DNA from: Sphingomonas sp. CCH10-B3
GTDB lineage: Bacteria; Pseudomonadota; Alphaproteobacteria; Sphingomonadales; Sphingomonadaceae
DNA: 64,000 bases
Reading direction: 5' to 3'
Assembly (NCBI RefSeq): GCF_001556185.1
Contig: NZ_LSIJ01000085.1
Location: 5,632-69,631 of the forward strand
Position numbers and translations under genes: made by a program. The notes below the pieces were generated by a model. The model did not search any database and had not been told where the DNA came from. It saw nothing but the letters and a program-made list of their open reading frames with translations. Below, piece after piece: positions 24,003 to 33,577 of this stretch. Position 1 is the first letter of the stretch. Every line of letters begins with the position of its first letter.

Positions 24003-26349
24003 TAAGACGGGTCAGGCGATCCGCATGGGATCGGCGTCGGAGAACGGCACGGAGGTCGTCGTCGGCACCGCGGTGATGCGGATCGGACAGAACAGCCGCA
24101 ACGTCGCGACCGCGGTCGCCGATCGGTTGAAGTCGATCAACGCCTCGCTGCCACCCGACGTAGTGGTGCAGCCGGTCCTCGATCGCACAGCCCTGGTCAA
24201 TTCCACCATCAAGACGGTGGCGAAGAATCTCGGCGAAGGCGCACTGCTCGTCATCGTCGTGCTGTTCCTGTTGCTCGGCAACTTCCGCGCCGCGCTGATC
24301 GCCGCGGCGGTCATCCCGGTCACGATGATGCTGACCGGGTTCGGAATGTTACGGCTGGGGGTTTCGGCGAACCTCATGTCGCTCGGCGCGCTGGACTTCG
24401 GGCTGATCGTCGATGGTGCCGTCATCATCGTCGAGAATGCGTTGCGGCGTCTCGCCGAGCAACAGCATCACGAAGGTCGCCTGCTGAGCGTCAAGGAGCG
24501 GTTGGAGGCGGTCGCGACCGCGGCGCGCGAGATGATCCGTCCGTCCGTGTACGGGCAGGCAATCATCATCCTCGTCTATGTGCCCTTGCTGACGCTGACC
24601 GGCGTCGAGGGCAAGACGTTCGTGCCGATGGCGCTCACCGTCATCATCGCGCTGCTGTTCGCGTTCGTCCTGTCGCTGACCTTCGTGCCTGCGGCGATCG
24701 CCATCTGGCTGTCGCGGAGGGTGAACGAGGAGGACGGGCGGATCATCTCGTGGCTGAAGCAGCGCTACGAACCGGGCCTTGAGAAGGCGATGAAGCGACC
24801 GTCGATCACCATCGGCGCCGGCGTCGTCAGCCTCGTCGCCGCGGCGCTTGCCTTCACGACGCTGGGACAGGTGTTCCTCCCCCAGCTCGACGAGGGCGAC
24901 CTGCTCATCCAGGCGCTGCGCATTCCGGCGACATCGGTGCAGCAGAGCCAGGCGATGCAGGTGCCGATCGAGCGCATGGTCTCGAAGCAACCCGAGGTGC
25001 GGTTCGTCTTCTCCAAGACGGGCACGGCCGAGCTGGCTTCGGACCCGATGCCGCCCAACGCGACCGACATGTTCGTCATCCTGAAGCCGCATGCGGAATG
25101 GCCCGACCCCAAACTGGAGAAGGCCGCGCTGGTCGAGCGGCTGGAGACGAAGCTCGCGCAGTTCCCGGGCAACGCCTATGAGATCACGCAGCCAATCCAG
25201 ATGCGGTTCAACGAGCTGATCGCCGGCGTGCGCGGCGACATCGCGGTGAAGGTGTTCGGCGACGACTTCGCCTCCATGAACCGCACCGCCGAACAGATCG
25301 CCGGCATCCTTCGCCGGACGCAAGGAGCGGCTGACGTGAAGGTCGAACAGACGACGGGACTTCCCATGCTCGACATTCGCGTCAACCGCGACGCGATGGC
25401 ACGGGTCGGCGTCACCGCGCAGGATGTGCAGGACACCATCACCGCCACGCTCGGCGGTCGCGAGTCCGGCATGATCTTCGAGGGAGACCGGCGCTTTCCG
25501 GTGGTCATCCGCCTGTCGGACGCCGAGCGCGCCGACCTGGGGCTGCTCGAACAGGTGCAGGTGCCGGTCGCCGGCGGTGGCTATGTGCCGCTGTCCAGCG
25601 TCGCCGATATCGGCGTCGTCGACGGGCCGAACCAGATCAGCCGCGAGAACGGCAAGCGCCGCGTCGTCGTCCAGGCGAACGTCCGCGGACGCGACGTCGG
25701 CAGCGTGGTCGCGGATGCGCAGGCGGCGGTCGCCGGCGTGCGCCTGCCGGCGGGCAGCTATCTCGAATGGGGCGGCCAGTTCGAGAATCTCGAATCCGCC
25801 AGCCAGCGGCTCAAACTCGTGGTGCCGGCGTGCTTCGTGCTGATCCTGCTGCTCCTATACGGGGCCTTGGGATCGGTACGCGATGCGGCGATCGTCTTCA
25901 CCGGCGTGCCCTTCGCGCTGGTGGGAGGCGTGCTGCTGCTGTTCGTTCGCGGCATGGACTTCTCGATCTCGGCCGCGGTGGGATTCATCGCATTGTCGGG
26001 TATCGCGGTCCTCAACGGCCTCGTCATGGTTAGTTCGGTGCAGGAGCTGATCCGGTCGGGCATGGACCGGGCCGAAGCGGCGCGGACGGGCGCGCTCCAG
26101 CGATTGCGCCCGGTCGTCATGACCGCGCTGGTCGCCAGTCTCGGCTTCGTACCGATGGCATTCGCCAGCGGAGCCGGCGCGGAAGTGCAGAAGCCGCTCG
26201 CGACCGTCGTCATCGGCGGCCTGATCTCGGCGACGCTGCTGACGCTGTTCGTGCTGCCGACGCTTTACGCCCGGTTCGGGCAGCAAGCGGTCAAGGTCGA
26301 CGACGCGGATAGGGCGGACGACGGCGCGCCGCTGCCGCAACCCGCATGA
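24003..26349 (+). pseudogene. czcA-like RND efflux gene, 5' end removed at the IS element
   Basis: Open frame of about 780 residues that matches the CzcA family from the first periplasmic domain (TGQAIRMGSASENGTEVVVG) to the C-terminus, including LMSLGALDFGLIVDGAVIIVEN. Compared with the intact copy at 1-3227, roughly the first 290-310 residues, including the first transmembrane helix and half of the porter domain, are missing. An internal ATG at 24025 could start a fragment but not a working pump. No czcB or czcC lies beside it. Confidence 0.88.
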
Positions 26350-26374
26350 TCGCGTCTGGCAGGGGGGACTGACG

Positions 26375-27058
26375 ATGGCGGCGCTCAAGTTCGCACTGAT
26401 CCCCATGATCGCGATCATGATCGGCGCGCTTCTCGCCGGGTGGCGCACACCCGGCGAGAGGCTGGTCGCCGCCATGCAGCACCTTGCAGCCGGCGTCGTA
26501 TTTGCCGCGGCGGCGACCGAAATCCTGCCGCTGGTGATGCACGGGGGATCGCCGGCTGCGACGCTGATCGGCGGTGCGATCGGCGTCGCGGTAATGCTGG
26601 GCCTCAAGGCGGCGGAAGGCCGGTTTGACGGCCCCGTGGCGCTGCTCGCCGCGATCGGGCTCGATCTTGCTATTGACGGCCTGGTTCTGGGTCTGGCCTT
26701 CATCGCCGGCGAGAAGGCGGGCACGTTGCTGGCGGTCGCGCTGACGCTCGAAGTGCTGTTCCTGGCCCTGACGCTCACCAATGATCTGACGAGCCGGTAT
26801 CGCAAGATGAAGGCGATCGGCCTAACCTGCGCGCTTGCGCTGCTGGTGCCGATCGGCGCACTCGTCGTGCAGCCCGTGGCGCTGCTGTCGCCGGTGTGGA
26901 TCACGGGATTCCTGAGTTTCGGCCTGATGGCGCTGCTCTACCTCGTCACCGAGGAGCTGCTGGTCGAGGCGCACGAGAAACCGGACTCTCCGCTCATCAG
27001 CGCGATGTTCTTCGTCGGCTTTCTCGCACTGCTGCTCATCGAGGAGATCGCGATGTGA
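26375..27058 (+). CDS. ZIP-like metal transporter
   Basis: A 227-residue inner-membrane protein with eight hydrophobic segments, arranged as in ZIP transporters, and GAAGEK/EEL-type acidic tails (EELLVEAHEKPD near residue 200). The two metal-binding helices of ZIP proteins normally carry His and Glu; here the corresponding positions read AIGLDLAIDGLVLG and LEVLFLALTL, so the histidines are replaced by Asp/Leu. It may use another ion or work as an exporter. GGGGGG upstream can serve as ribosome site. Part of a plus-strand metal cluster after the broken czcA. Confidence 0.75.
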   Translation: MAALKFALIPMIAIMIGALLAGWRTPGERLVAAMQHLAAGVVFAAAATEILPLVMHGGSPAATLIGGAIGVAVMLGLKAAEGRFDGPVALLAAIGLDLAIDGLVLGLAFIAGEKAGTLLAVALTLEVLFLALTLTNDLTSRYRKMKAIGLTCALALLVPIGALVVQPVALLSPVWITGFLSFGLMALLYLVTEELLVEAHEKPDSPLISAMFFVGFLALLLIEEIAM

Positions 27059-27117
27059 CCGGCCTGACCTTGAGCGGTGTCGATGTGCGCCGCGATCCAT
27101 CCCGTAAGGAGAAGAAA

Positions 27118-27487
27118 ATGTCGATCACCACGGCGCGATGGTCCTTTCTGGCCGCTGCGATTGCCCTGTCTGCGTGTTCCGGCGGCAAGCCGGCGGGCCA
27201 GTTCGGATCGAACGAGTCCGGTGCGACCGATGCCATCCACGGATCGAGCGCACGGCACGGCCGGCATGGCGATGCCGTCGACCGGCGATCCTGATACCGA
27301 CTTCCTTCGGGGCATGATCCCGCACCATGAAGGTGCGGTCGATATGGCTCGCGCCGAGCTTGCCAACGGCACCGATCCGAAGGTGCGCGCGATGGCGGAG
27401 GAGGTGATCCGGACCCAACAGGCCGAAATCGTGAAGATGCAGGCCTGGCTCGCCGAACGGCAAGCCACAAAGAAGGGGACGCGATAA
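27118..27487 (+). pseudogene. DUF305 lipoprotein gene with a frameshift
   Basis: The ATG at 27118 (AAGGAG upstream) gives a lipoprotein signal [23 protein letters not shown] and runs in frame to [11 protein letters not shown] near 27250, then goes out of phase. The next frame continues [29 protein letters not shown], the DUF305 ferritin-like metal-binding motif, to the stop at 27487. One extra or two missing bases near 27245-27270 would restore a single protein of about 120 residues. It may be a true mutation or a sequencing error. Its stop overlaps the start of the CDF gene. Confidence 0.75.
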
Positions 27488-28404
27488 TGGCACACGATCA
27501 CGGCGAAGCCGGGCACAGCCACGACCATACGGCCGGCGCCAACGCCAAGATGCTCAGATGGGCGCTTGCCCTGACGGCGACCTATCTCGTGGCAGAGGTG
27601 GTCGGCGCCTTCGTGTTCAACAGCCTCGCGCTGCTGTCCGACGCAGCCCATATGATGACCGACGTCGCCGGTCTGGTCATCGCGTTGATGGCGATCCATC
27701 TCGGCAAGAAGGCTGCCGACGACAAGCGGACGTTCGGCTACAAACGACTGGAAATCCTCGCCGCGACCTTCAATGCGATCCTGCTGTTCGTCGTCGCCAT
27801 GTATATCCTTTACGAGGCGATCCAGCGCTTCCGCGAGCCGCAGTCGATTCAGTCGACCGGCATGTTGATCGTCGCGGTCATTGGCCTCGTCGTGAACTTC
27901 GTATCGATGCGTCTGCTGACCGCCGGCAAGGACGAAAGCTTCAACGTCAAAGGCGCCTACCTGGAAGTATGGGCCGACATGATCGGCTCGGTCGGCGTCA
28001 TCCTTGGTGCCCTCGCGATACGGTTCACGGGCTGGACGTGGGTCGATCCAGTCATCGCCATCGGCATCGGCCTGTGGGTGCTGCCGCGCACCTGGGTTCT
28101 GCTCAAGGGAACGATCAACGTGCTGCTGGAAGGTGTCCCCGGCGGGTTGAAGCTGCCGGAGATCCGTTCAACGATCGCCGCCATTCCGGGTGTCGCCGGC
28201 GTTCATGACCTGCACGTCTGGTCGATGGCTTCGGACGAGATCAATTGCACCGCCCATGTGACGCTCGGCGAGGGCGTCGATCCCGATAGCGTCAGGGTTG
28301 CAGTGACCAGAACACTCGACGAGAGGTTCGGGATCGAACATTCGACGATCCAGACCGAAGCGCCATCGCAAGCCTGTGAGGATGACCAGCACCTTCATCG
28401 CTAG
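27487..28404 (+). CDS. czcD: CzcD-type cation diffusion facilitator
   Basis: A 305-residue CDF exporter for Zn/Cd/Co. A His-rich N-terminus (MAHDHGEAGHSHDH) precedes six transmembrane segments with the family motif SLALLSDAAHMMTDVAG near residue 50 (helix II metal site, HxxxD) and EVWADMIGSVGV near residue 160 (helix V, the D site). The C-terminal cytoplasmic domain contains VHDLHVWSMAS. The ATG shares one base with the DUF305 stop. A putative partner of the Czc pumps in zinc/cadmium tolerance. Confidence 0.92.
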   Translation: MAHDHGEAGHSHDHTAGANAKMLRWALALTATYLVAEVVGAFVFNSLALLSDAAHMMTDVAGLVIALMAIHLGKKAADDKRTFGYKRLEILAATFNAILLFVVAMYILYEAIQRFREPQSIQSTGMLIVAVIGLVVNFVSMRLLTAGKDESFNVKGAYLEVWADMIGSVGVILGALAIRFTGWTWVDPVIAIGIGLWVLPRTWVLLKGTINVLLEGVPGGLKLPEIRSTIAAIPGVAGVHDLHVWSMASDEINCTAHVTLGEGVDPDSVRVAVTRTLDERFGIEHSTIQTEAPSQACEDDQHLHR

Positions 28405-28434
28405 CCATCTCGGCGATCGAAAGTCACAACCGGT

Positions 28435-28785
28435 ATGCTCTATGTCGTCATCAAGGCAATGATCTCCGGTGCGATTATCGCGGCGGTTTCGGAGATCGCC
28501 AAGCGCAGTCCCGGCGTCGGCGCACTTGTCGCATCGTTGCCGTTAGTCTCTGTGCTGGGAATGATCTGGCTGTGGCGCGACACCCAAGATCGGGTGCTGA
28601 TGGCGTCTCACGCCGGGGCGACTTTCTGGTTCGTGCTGCCATCGTTACCGATGTTCCTGCTGATCCCCGCGTTGCTCGGGCGCAACGTACCATTCTGGCT
28701 AGCGCTGGGCGCGGGGTGCCTCCTTACCATCCTGCTCTATCTCGGCCTGGTATGCCTTGGTCCACGCCTCGGCCTGCGGTTATAG
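28435..28785 (+). CDS. DUF3147 small membrane protein
   Basis: A 116-residue protein with four hydrophobic segments (MLYVVIKAMISGAIIAAVSE, LVASLPLVSVLGMIWLW, FWFVLPSLPMFLLIPALL, LALGAGCLLTILLYLGL). It matches the DUF3147 pattern of a short four-helix protein found beside metal-resistance operons. Function unknown. It starts 31 bp after czcD in the same direction. Confidence 0.75.
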   Translation: MLYVVIKAMISGAIIAAVSEIAKRSPGVGALVASLPLVSVLGMIWLWRDTQDRVLMASHAGATFWFVLPSLPMFLLIPALLGRNVPFWLALGAGCLLTILLYLGLVCLGPRLGLRL

Positions 28786-28839
28786 GCCATCAGCGCAGGT
28801 CTCCCGCAATGTTGAGAGGCAACGCACACTAGACCAACG

Positions 28840-28867
28840 CCATATATCCGCTATGCTGGATATATGG
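28840..28867. promoter_or_regulatory. ArsR operator overlapping the arsR start codon
   Basis: Inverted repeat CCATATATCC (28840-28849) and GGATATATGG (28858-28867) around GCTATGCT. The right arm contains the arsR ATG at 28864. There is no room for a Shine-Dalgarno sequence, so the message may be leaderless and the repressor would bind over the start. Confidence 0.7.
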
Positions 28868-29196
28868 AAAACGACTCGGCTATCACTGCGCTGGGCGCAC
28901 TCGCACAGGGCACCCGCCTCGACGTGTTCCGCCTGCTGGTGCGGCACGAACCGGACGGCATGGCCGCAGGCGATATCGCCCGCCAGCTCGACGTGCCGCA
29001 GAACACCATGTCGGCGCATCTCGGAATCCTCGCCCGTGCGGGTCTGGTCCGCTCCGAACGGCATAGCCGCTCGATCATCTACCGTGCCGATCTGGACGGC
29101 CTGCGCGCGCTGACGCTGTTCCTCGTCAAGGATTGCTGCGCCGGCAATGCGGAGCTGTGCGCGCCGCTCGTCGCCGAACTCGCCCCCTGCTGCTGA
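28864..29196 (+). CDS. arsR: ArsR-family arsenic-responsive repressor
   Basis: A 110-residue winged-helix repressor. The DNA-recognition helix is in DIARQLDVPQNTMSAHLGIL. The cysteines KDCCAGNAELC and a terminal CC near the C-terminus are candidate As(III) ligands, in the C-terminal position seen in some alphaproteobacterial ArsR proteins and not in the CVC site of the E. coli type. First gene of the arsRCB-arsN-arsH operon; it probably represses from the palindrome that overlaps its start. Confidence 0.9.
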   Translation: MENDSAITALGALAQGTRLDVFRLLVRHEPDGMAAGDIARQLDVPQNTMSAHLGILARAGLVRSERHSRSIIYRADLDGLRALTLFLVKDCCAGNAELCAPLVAELAPCC

Positions 29197-29207
29197 AAGG
29201 ACATCCC

Positions 29208-29636
29208 GTGGCCGTCGATATCGTCATCTATCACAACCCCGAGTGCGGCACGTCGCGCAACACGCTGGCGATGATCCGCAATGCCGGCATCGAGCCGCAT
29301 GTGGTCGAATATCTGAAAACCCCACCCGCACGCGCGCTGCTAGTCGAGTTGATCGACCGCGCCGGCATGAGGCCGCGTGAGCTGCTGCGCGAGAAGGGGA
29401 CGCCCTATGCCGATTTGGGCCTGGGCGACACGTCGCTGTCCGACGACGCGCTGGTGGATGCGATGATGGCGCATCCGATCCTCATCAACCGGCCGCTGGT
29501 TGTCTCGCCGCTCGGCGTGAAGCTCTGTCGGCCGTCCGATGCCGTGCTTGATCTGCTGCCAAGCGATCAGCTCGGCGCGTTCGCGAAGGAAGACGGGGAG
29601 AAGGTGGTCGATGCTTCGGGCCAGCGCGTCGCCTGA
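29208..29636 (+). CDS. arsC: ArsC arsenate reductase (glutaredoxin-linked)
   Basis: A 142-residue reductase that converts arsenate to arsenite for export. The catalytic cysteine is in [14 protein letters not shown] near residue 12, the hallmark of the E. coli/R773 class, and the anion-site arginine lies in [13 protein letters not shown] near residue 95. Start is the GTG at 29208 with GAAAGGA upstream; the next gene begins on the last base of its stop. Confidence 0.93.
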   Translation: MAVDIVIYHNPECGTSRNTLAMIRNAGIEPHVVEYLKTPPARALLVELIDRAGMRPRELLREKGTPYADLGLGDTSLSDDALVDAMMAHPILINRPLVVSPLGVKLCRPSDAVLDLLPSDQLGAFAKEDGEKVVDASGQRVA

Positions 29637-30922
29637 TGCTCCTTGCCGTCCTGATCTTCGTCGCGACGATCGCGCTCGTCATCTGGCAACCCAAGGGACT
29701 CGGCATCGGGTGGAGCGCGATGGGCGGGGCCGTCGTGGCGCTGCTCGCGGGGGTGGTCACGCTGTCCGACGTGCCGGTGGTGTGGGGCATCGTCTGGAAT
29801 GCGACCGCTGCGTTCGTCGCGATCATCGTCATCAGCCTGCTGCTCGATGAAGCCGGGTTCTTCGAATGGGCCGCGCTCCACGTCGCCCGCTGGGGCCGGG
29901 GGCATGGTCGTCGGCTGTTCGTCCTGATCGTGCTGCTCGGCGCGGCGGTATCCGCGCTGTTCGCCAACGACGGCGCGGCGCTGATCCTGACGCCGATCGT
30001 CATCGCCATGCTGCGGGCGCTCGGCTTCAAGGACAAGGCGACGCTGGCGTTCGTCATGGCCGCCGGGTTCATCGCCGACACCGCCAGCCTGCCGCTGGTC
30101 GTGTCGAACCTCGTCAACATCGTGTCGGCCGATTTCTTCAAGATCGGGTTCGGCGAATACGCGGCCGTGATGGTACCGGTCGACCTCGTGTCGATCGCCG
30201 CGACGCTGGGCGCGCTGCTGCTGTTCTTCCGGCGCGACATACCGACCGACTATGACGTGGGAGCGCTGCGCGCGCCGCGCGACGCGATCCGCGATGCCGC
30301 GACCTTCCGCGCCGGATGGATCGTTCTCGCGCTGCTGCTCGCCGGCTTCTTCCTGCTCGAACCGCTCGGCGTGCCGGTCAGCGCCGTGGCCGCTGCCGGC
30401 GCGATCCTGCTGCTGGTGATCGCGGGGCGGGGCCAGGTGATCTCAACGGCCAAGGTGCTGCGCGGCGCACCCTGGCAGGTCGTGATCTTCTCGCTCGGCA
30501 TGTATCTCGTCGTCTACGGCCTGCGGAACGCCGGCCTGACCGATCATCTGGCGGCGCTGCTCGATCGCACGGCGCAAGGGGGCGTGTGGGGCGCGGCGCT
30601 GGGTACGGGCGTGATCGCGGCCGTCCTGTCGTCGGTGATGAACAACATGCCGACCGTGCTGGTAGGCGCGCTCTCGATCGACGCCACCCACGCCACGGGC
30701 GCGATCAGGGAAGCGATGATCTACGCCAACGTGATCGGCTGCGATCTCGGCCCCAAGCTGACGCCGATCGGTTCGCTCGCGACGCTGCTGTGGCTCCACG
30801 TCCTTGGACAGAAGGGCGTGCGGATCGGATGGGGCTATTACTTCCGTGTTGGCGTCACGCTCACCGTGCCGGTGTTGCTCATCACGCTCGCGGCGCTCGC
30901 GATCCGGATCAGCCTCGCGTGA
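29636..30922 (+). CDS. arsB: ArsB arsenite efflux permease
   Basis: A 428-residue inner-membrane permease of the ArsB/NhaD superfamily that exports As(III). About 12 hydrophobic segments are visible, with the conserved stretch [20 protein letters not shown] near residue 105 and [13 protein letters not shown] near residue 340. It is coupled by one-base overlap to arsC upstream and to the acetyltransferase downstream. It is the ArsB type, not ACR3. Confidence 0.92.
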   Translation: MLLAVLIFVATIALVIWQPKGLGIGWSAMGGAVVALLAGVVTLSDVPVVWGIVWNATAAFVAIIVISLLLDEAGFFEWAALHVARWGRGHGRRLFVLIVLLGAAVSALFANDGAALILTPIVIAMLRALGFKDKATLAFVMAAGFIADTASLPLVVSNLVNIVSADFFKIGFGEYAAVMVPVDLVSIAATLGALLLFFRRDIPTDYDVGALRAPRDAIRDAATFRAGWIVLALLLAGFFLLEPLGVPVSAVAAAGAILLLVIAGRGQVISTAKVLRGAPWQVVIFSLGMYLVVYGLRNAGLTDHLAALLDRTAQGGVWGAALGTGVIAAVLSSVMNNMPTVLVGALSIDATHATGAIREAMIYANVIGCDLGPKLTPIGSLATLLWLHVLGQKGVRIGWGYYFRVGVTLTVPVLLITLAALAIRISLA

Positions 30923-31353
30923 TGGGACTGACCATCACGACACTCGAACCCGCCGAGCTGGCCGGGTTGGCATGGTTCCTCAACGCTGCGAGCCTACCGA
31001 GCGCCGACCTCGCCGACCCTGGCCGCCTGTTCTTCCGGTTCGAGGCCGATAGCCTCGTCGGCTATGGCGGCCTGGAGGGGGAAGGGGCTGACCGCCTGCT
31101 CCGCTCGATCGTCATCCTTGCCGATCGCCGCGGGCATGGCCTGGGGCGGGCGTTGGTCGCCACCCTCGAACGACAGGCGCGCGACTTCGGGGTGCGTCGC
31201 CTCCATCTGCTGACGACGACGGCCGCGCCATTCTTCCGGGCGCTTGGCTATGCCGACGCAGATCGCGGCGCTGCTCCCCCGGCCGTCGCCGCATCGCGCG
31301 AGTTTACCGCGCTATGCCCGGCGTCGGCCGCCTATCTCGTGAAAGCTCTCTGA
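30922..31353 (+). CDS. ArsN-like GNAT acetyltransferase
   Basis: A 143-residue GNAT protein. The acetyl-CoA loop is in [20 protein letters not shown] near residue 70, followed by the [21 protein letters not shown]-terminal strand-helix typical of the family. Its place between arsB and arsH suggests the ArsN2 role, acetylating an organoarsenical or thiol-arsenic compound; the substrate is not shown by sequence. It overlaps both neighbours by one base. Confidence 0.82.
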   Translation: MGLTITTLEPAELAGLAWFLNAASLPSADLADPGRLFFRFEADSLVGYGGLEGEGADRLLRSIVILADRRGHGLGRALVATLERQARDFGVRRLHLLTTTAAPFFRALGYADADRGAAPPAVAASREFTALCPASAAYLVKAL

Positions 31354-32093
31354 TGCCGCTCCGCACGCTTGCCGATCCCGATACCCTGCCGGCACTCGAT
31401 CCCGCCTATGCCATCCAGCGGCCGGCGCTGGGGCTTGGCCCGCTCGATTCCGCGCCGCGTATCCTTCTGCTCTATGGTTCGCTGCGCGAACGGTCCTTCT
31501 CCCGGCTGTGTGTCGAGGAAGCGGCGCGCCTGCTCCGGTTCTTCGGCTGCGAGACGCGCATCTTCGATCCATCGGCCCTGCCGCTGCCCGACCAACATGC
31601 CGGCGACGACCATCCGGCCGTCCATGAGCTGCGCGAGCTGTCTCTATGGTCGGAGGGTCAGGTGTGGTGCAGCCCGGAACGTCACGGGCAGATCACCGGC
31701 ATCATGAAATTGCAGATCGACCATCTGCCGCTGTCGATGGGCGGGATGCGCCCGACGCAGGGGCGGACGCTCGCGGTCATGCAGGTGTCGGCCGGATCGC
31801 AGTCGTTCAACAGCGTCAACACGCTGCGCGTGCTGGGTCGCTGGATGCGGATGGTGACGATCCCGAACCAGTCGAGCGTCGCCAAGGCGTTCAATGAGTT
31901 CGATGACGACGGACGGATGAAGCCATCGAGCTACTATGACCGGATCGTCGATGTGATGGAGGAGCTGGTGCGGTTCACGGTGCTGCTGCGCGCGCATACT
32001 GTGCAACTGGTCGATCGCTATTCAGAGCGAAAGGAAGCCGGGGTGCCGATCAATACTGCGATGGACCTGTCCAGCATCGCGATTGCGCCGTAG
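31353..32093 (+). CDS. arsH: ArsH organoarsenical oxidase (NADPH-dependent FMN protein)
   Basis: A 246-residue flavodoxin-fold protein. The FMN-binding loop [14 protein letters not shown] lies near residue 40, followed by [20 protein letters not shown] and [17 protein letters not shown], all typical of ArsH. ArsH oxidises trivalent methylated and aromatic arsenicals to less toxic pentavalent forms. It ends the ars operon. I use the ATG at 31353, which shares one base with the upstream stop. Confidence 0.93.
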   Translation: MPLRTLADPDTLPALDPAYAIQRPALGLGPLDSAPRILLLYGSLRERSFSRLCVEEAARLLRFFGCETRIFDPSALPLPDQHAGDDHPAVHELRELSLWSEGQVWCSPERHGQITGIMKLQIDHLPLSMGGMRPTQGRTLAVMQVSAGSQSFNSVNTLRVLGRWMRMVTIPNQSSVAKAFNEFDDDGRMKPSSYYDRIVDVMEELVRFTVLLRAHTVQLVDRYSERKEAGVPINTAMDLSSIAIAP

Positions 32094-32278
32094 GTCTCAC
32101 AACTGAACTGCCTAAAAGAATTGACTATTTCCGATGCTTGCGAAGTGATGAAGCTCTCGCCGCGCTGGCTCACTCGACCCAGCTCGAAGCCAAGCGAGGC
32201 CAATTAACAGCGTAAACCACGACCAGATTTTACATAATCTTTATTATCGGACTGCGAGCGTAACGGCTCAGCGGCGCC

Positions 32279-32914
32279 TCAAGCTGCCCCAATCGCGGCC
32301 GGCGCTTCGATCAGCCATCGCCCGACGACCCGCTCGAAATCGACATACGGGATCCGATCTGGGTGAAACTCTAGCACGGCCGCCAGATCGGGCAAGTCGG
32401 CCAGAAACGCCTTATAGACGCGCTGCACGCGGTCGGCGCTCGGCAGCTCGCGACGCGACACGTTGGCGAGCCAATCACGCGCCTCGCGAAGTGCTCGAGT
32501 CGGGTCGCCCCCATGCTCGTGGATGTCCATGCCAGCCAGATCGGAGATGAAACGCTGGTAGCGGAACTGCTCCACGTCGAGGATCAGGATACGCTTGACC
32601 TTCTGATGTTGGCCACCGTAGCGCTTGGCGCCAAGGAACAGCCCGAGTTCGAGCGGCATGTTGAAGCGCGGCAGGTTGTTGACCGCGTCCAGCTCGGTGC
32701 GTGACAGGTCATGAATGCCGTAGCGGCACTGCTCGATCAGAGCGAAGATCTTGTCAATCCGAGTCTGGCCACCGTCATCCAGTTCGCGCGCCGAGCGCGG
32801 GCGAAAGCCGCAGACGAGAATGGCGAAGATCAGTGCGCGGAACGTCGGCGCGAACGCATCGTCGAAGGGGCAATTGATGAAGACGTCATCCGTCGACGTC
32901 TGAACGACCGGCAA
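32279..32914 (-). CDS. uncharacterised protein, nucleotide-hydrolase/TIR-like fold suspected
   Basis: A 211-residue protein. It starts DDVFINCPFDDAFAPTFRAL, contains RIDKIFALIEQCRYGIHDLSR and then LPRFNMPLELGLFLGAKRYG, a recurring arrangement I know only from uncharacterised proteins. The strand-start VFINCPFD, a central Arg/Tyr/Asp cluster and an N-cap ELG helix suggest a deoxyribosyltransferase- or TIR-like Rossmann fold. It follows a small basic protein by 1 nt. Function unknown; a role as an NAD- or nucleotide-cleaving effector is inference. Confidence 0.65.
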   Translation of the reverse strand: MPVVQTSTDDVFINCPFDDAFAPTFRALIFAILVCGFRPRSARELDDGGQTRIDKIFALIEQCRYGIHDLSRTELDAVNNLPRFNMPLELGLFLGAKRYGGQHQKVKRILILDVEQFRYQRFISDLAGMDIHEHGGDPTRALREARDWLANVSRRELPSADRVQRVYKAFLADLPDLAAVLEFHPDRIPYVDFERVVGRWLIEAPAAIGAA

Positions 32915-32915
32915 A

Positions 32916-33086
32916 CTACTTCTTCTTGGCCAGAACGCTCTTCACTGCCGCGGCGATACGCTGGTCGGAGACGGTCGCCTTCTTGGTTGCCACCGGCGCC
33001 AGAACGTAACGGCCCGTCGCTGCGCTGCGCCCGAGCACGCCTGGCTTGCTCCCCTTGGTGGTAATCGTATCGGACCGGGTCGCCAT
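32916..33086 (-). CDS. small basic protein paired with the preceding gene
   Basis: A 56-residue protein MATRSDTITTKGSKPGVLG then RSAATGRYVLAPVATKK and ending SVLAKKK. Its stop is 1 nt before the start of the NCPFD protein. The VLGRSAATGRYVLxP core recurs, to my memory, beside the same partner in other genomes, which would make it a conserved two-gene unit, maybe an antitoxin-like regulator. I use the ATG at 33086 with GGAGG about 13 nt upstream; a longer frame to 33206 has no better site. Confidence 0.55.
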   Translation of the reverse strand: MATRSDTITTKGSKPGVLGRSAATGRYVLAPVATKKATVSDQRIAAAVKSVLAKKK

Positions 33087-33206
33087 GACAGTAATATGCG
33101 CCTCCCCGTCTCGCCGCGCAAGCGGCGTCCATGGCACCGGCCCGACTAGCGCGATCGTTCCCGTCGCGACGTCGAAGCTGATTGCATCGGCAAAGGGTCG
33201 GAGCAC

Positions 33207-33577
33207 CTCGCTTGGACTTGCTTAGGTGATCGGCAGGCTGACTTCGCCGACGGTCAGACCGCTCGTCACCAAGGTCAAGCACCGCCCTGTTTCTCGGATC
33301 GCGCACGACTCCCCCGCTGATCCCGTCCAGCGCCACCGAGCTGATCCGTAACAGCCTGATCTCGCCGCGCTGGATGGCTGAGATCACAGCGCTTCTTAAA
33401 TCATAAGCAGGAGCCGCCGAGAGCGTACACTCGAGCGGCTTCTGGACTGGCAAGCAATTCCTGCCGGCGGGTCTCGCGACAGTAAGCCTAGCTCACGGGC
33501 AAGCTCAAGAGCGTCAAATTGCCATGCGACCCTGATCCAGCAGACTGAGGGTTGTCATGACCAGCGCGGATTTAGCT
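33207..33577. other. gene-free stretch with possible coding remnant
   Basis: About 370 bp. A minus-strand frame near 33230-33420 reads PLECTLSAAPAYDLRSAVIS and on to GEIRLLRISSVALDG without a plausible start or family match. It may be the worn 3' part of a former gene. No hairpin or repeat stands out. Confidence 0.4.

Noticed and set aside
26896..27294. Long frame leading into the DUF305 signal peptide
   Set aside because: It is out of phase with the ZIP-like gene it crosses; only the part from 27118 is credible.
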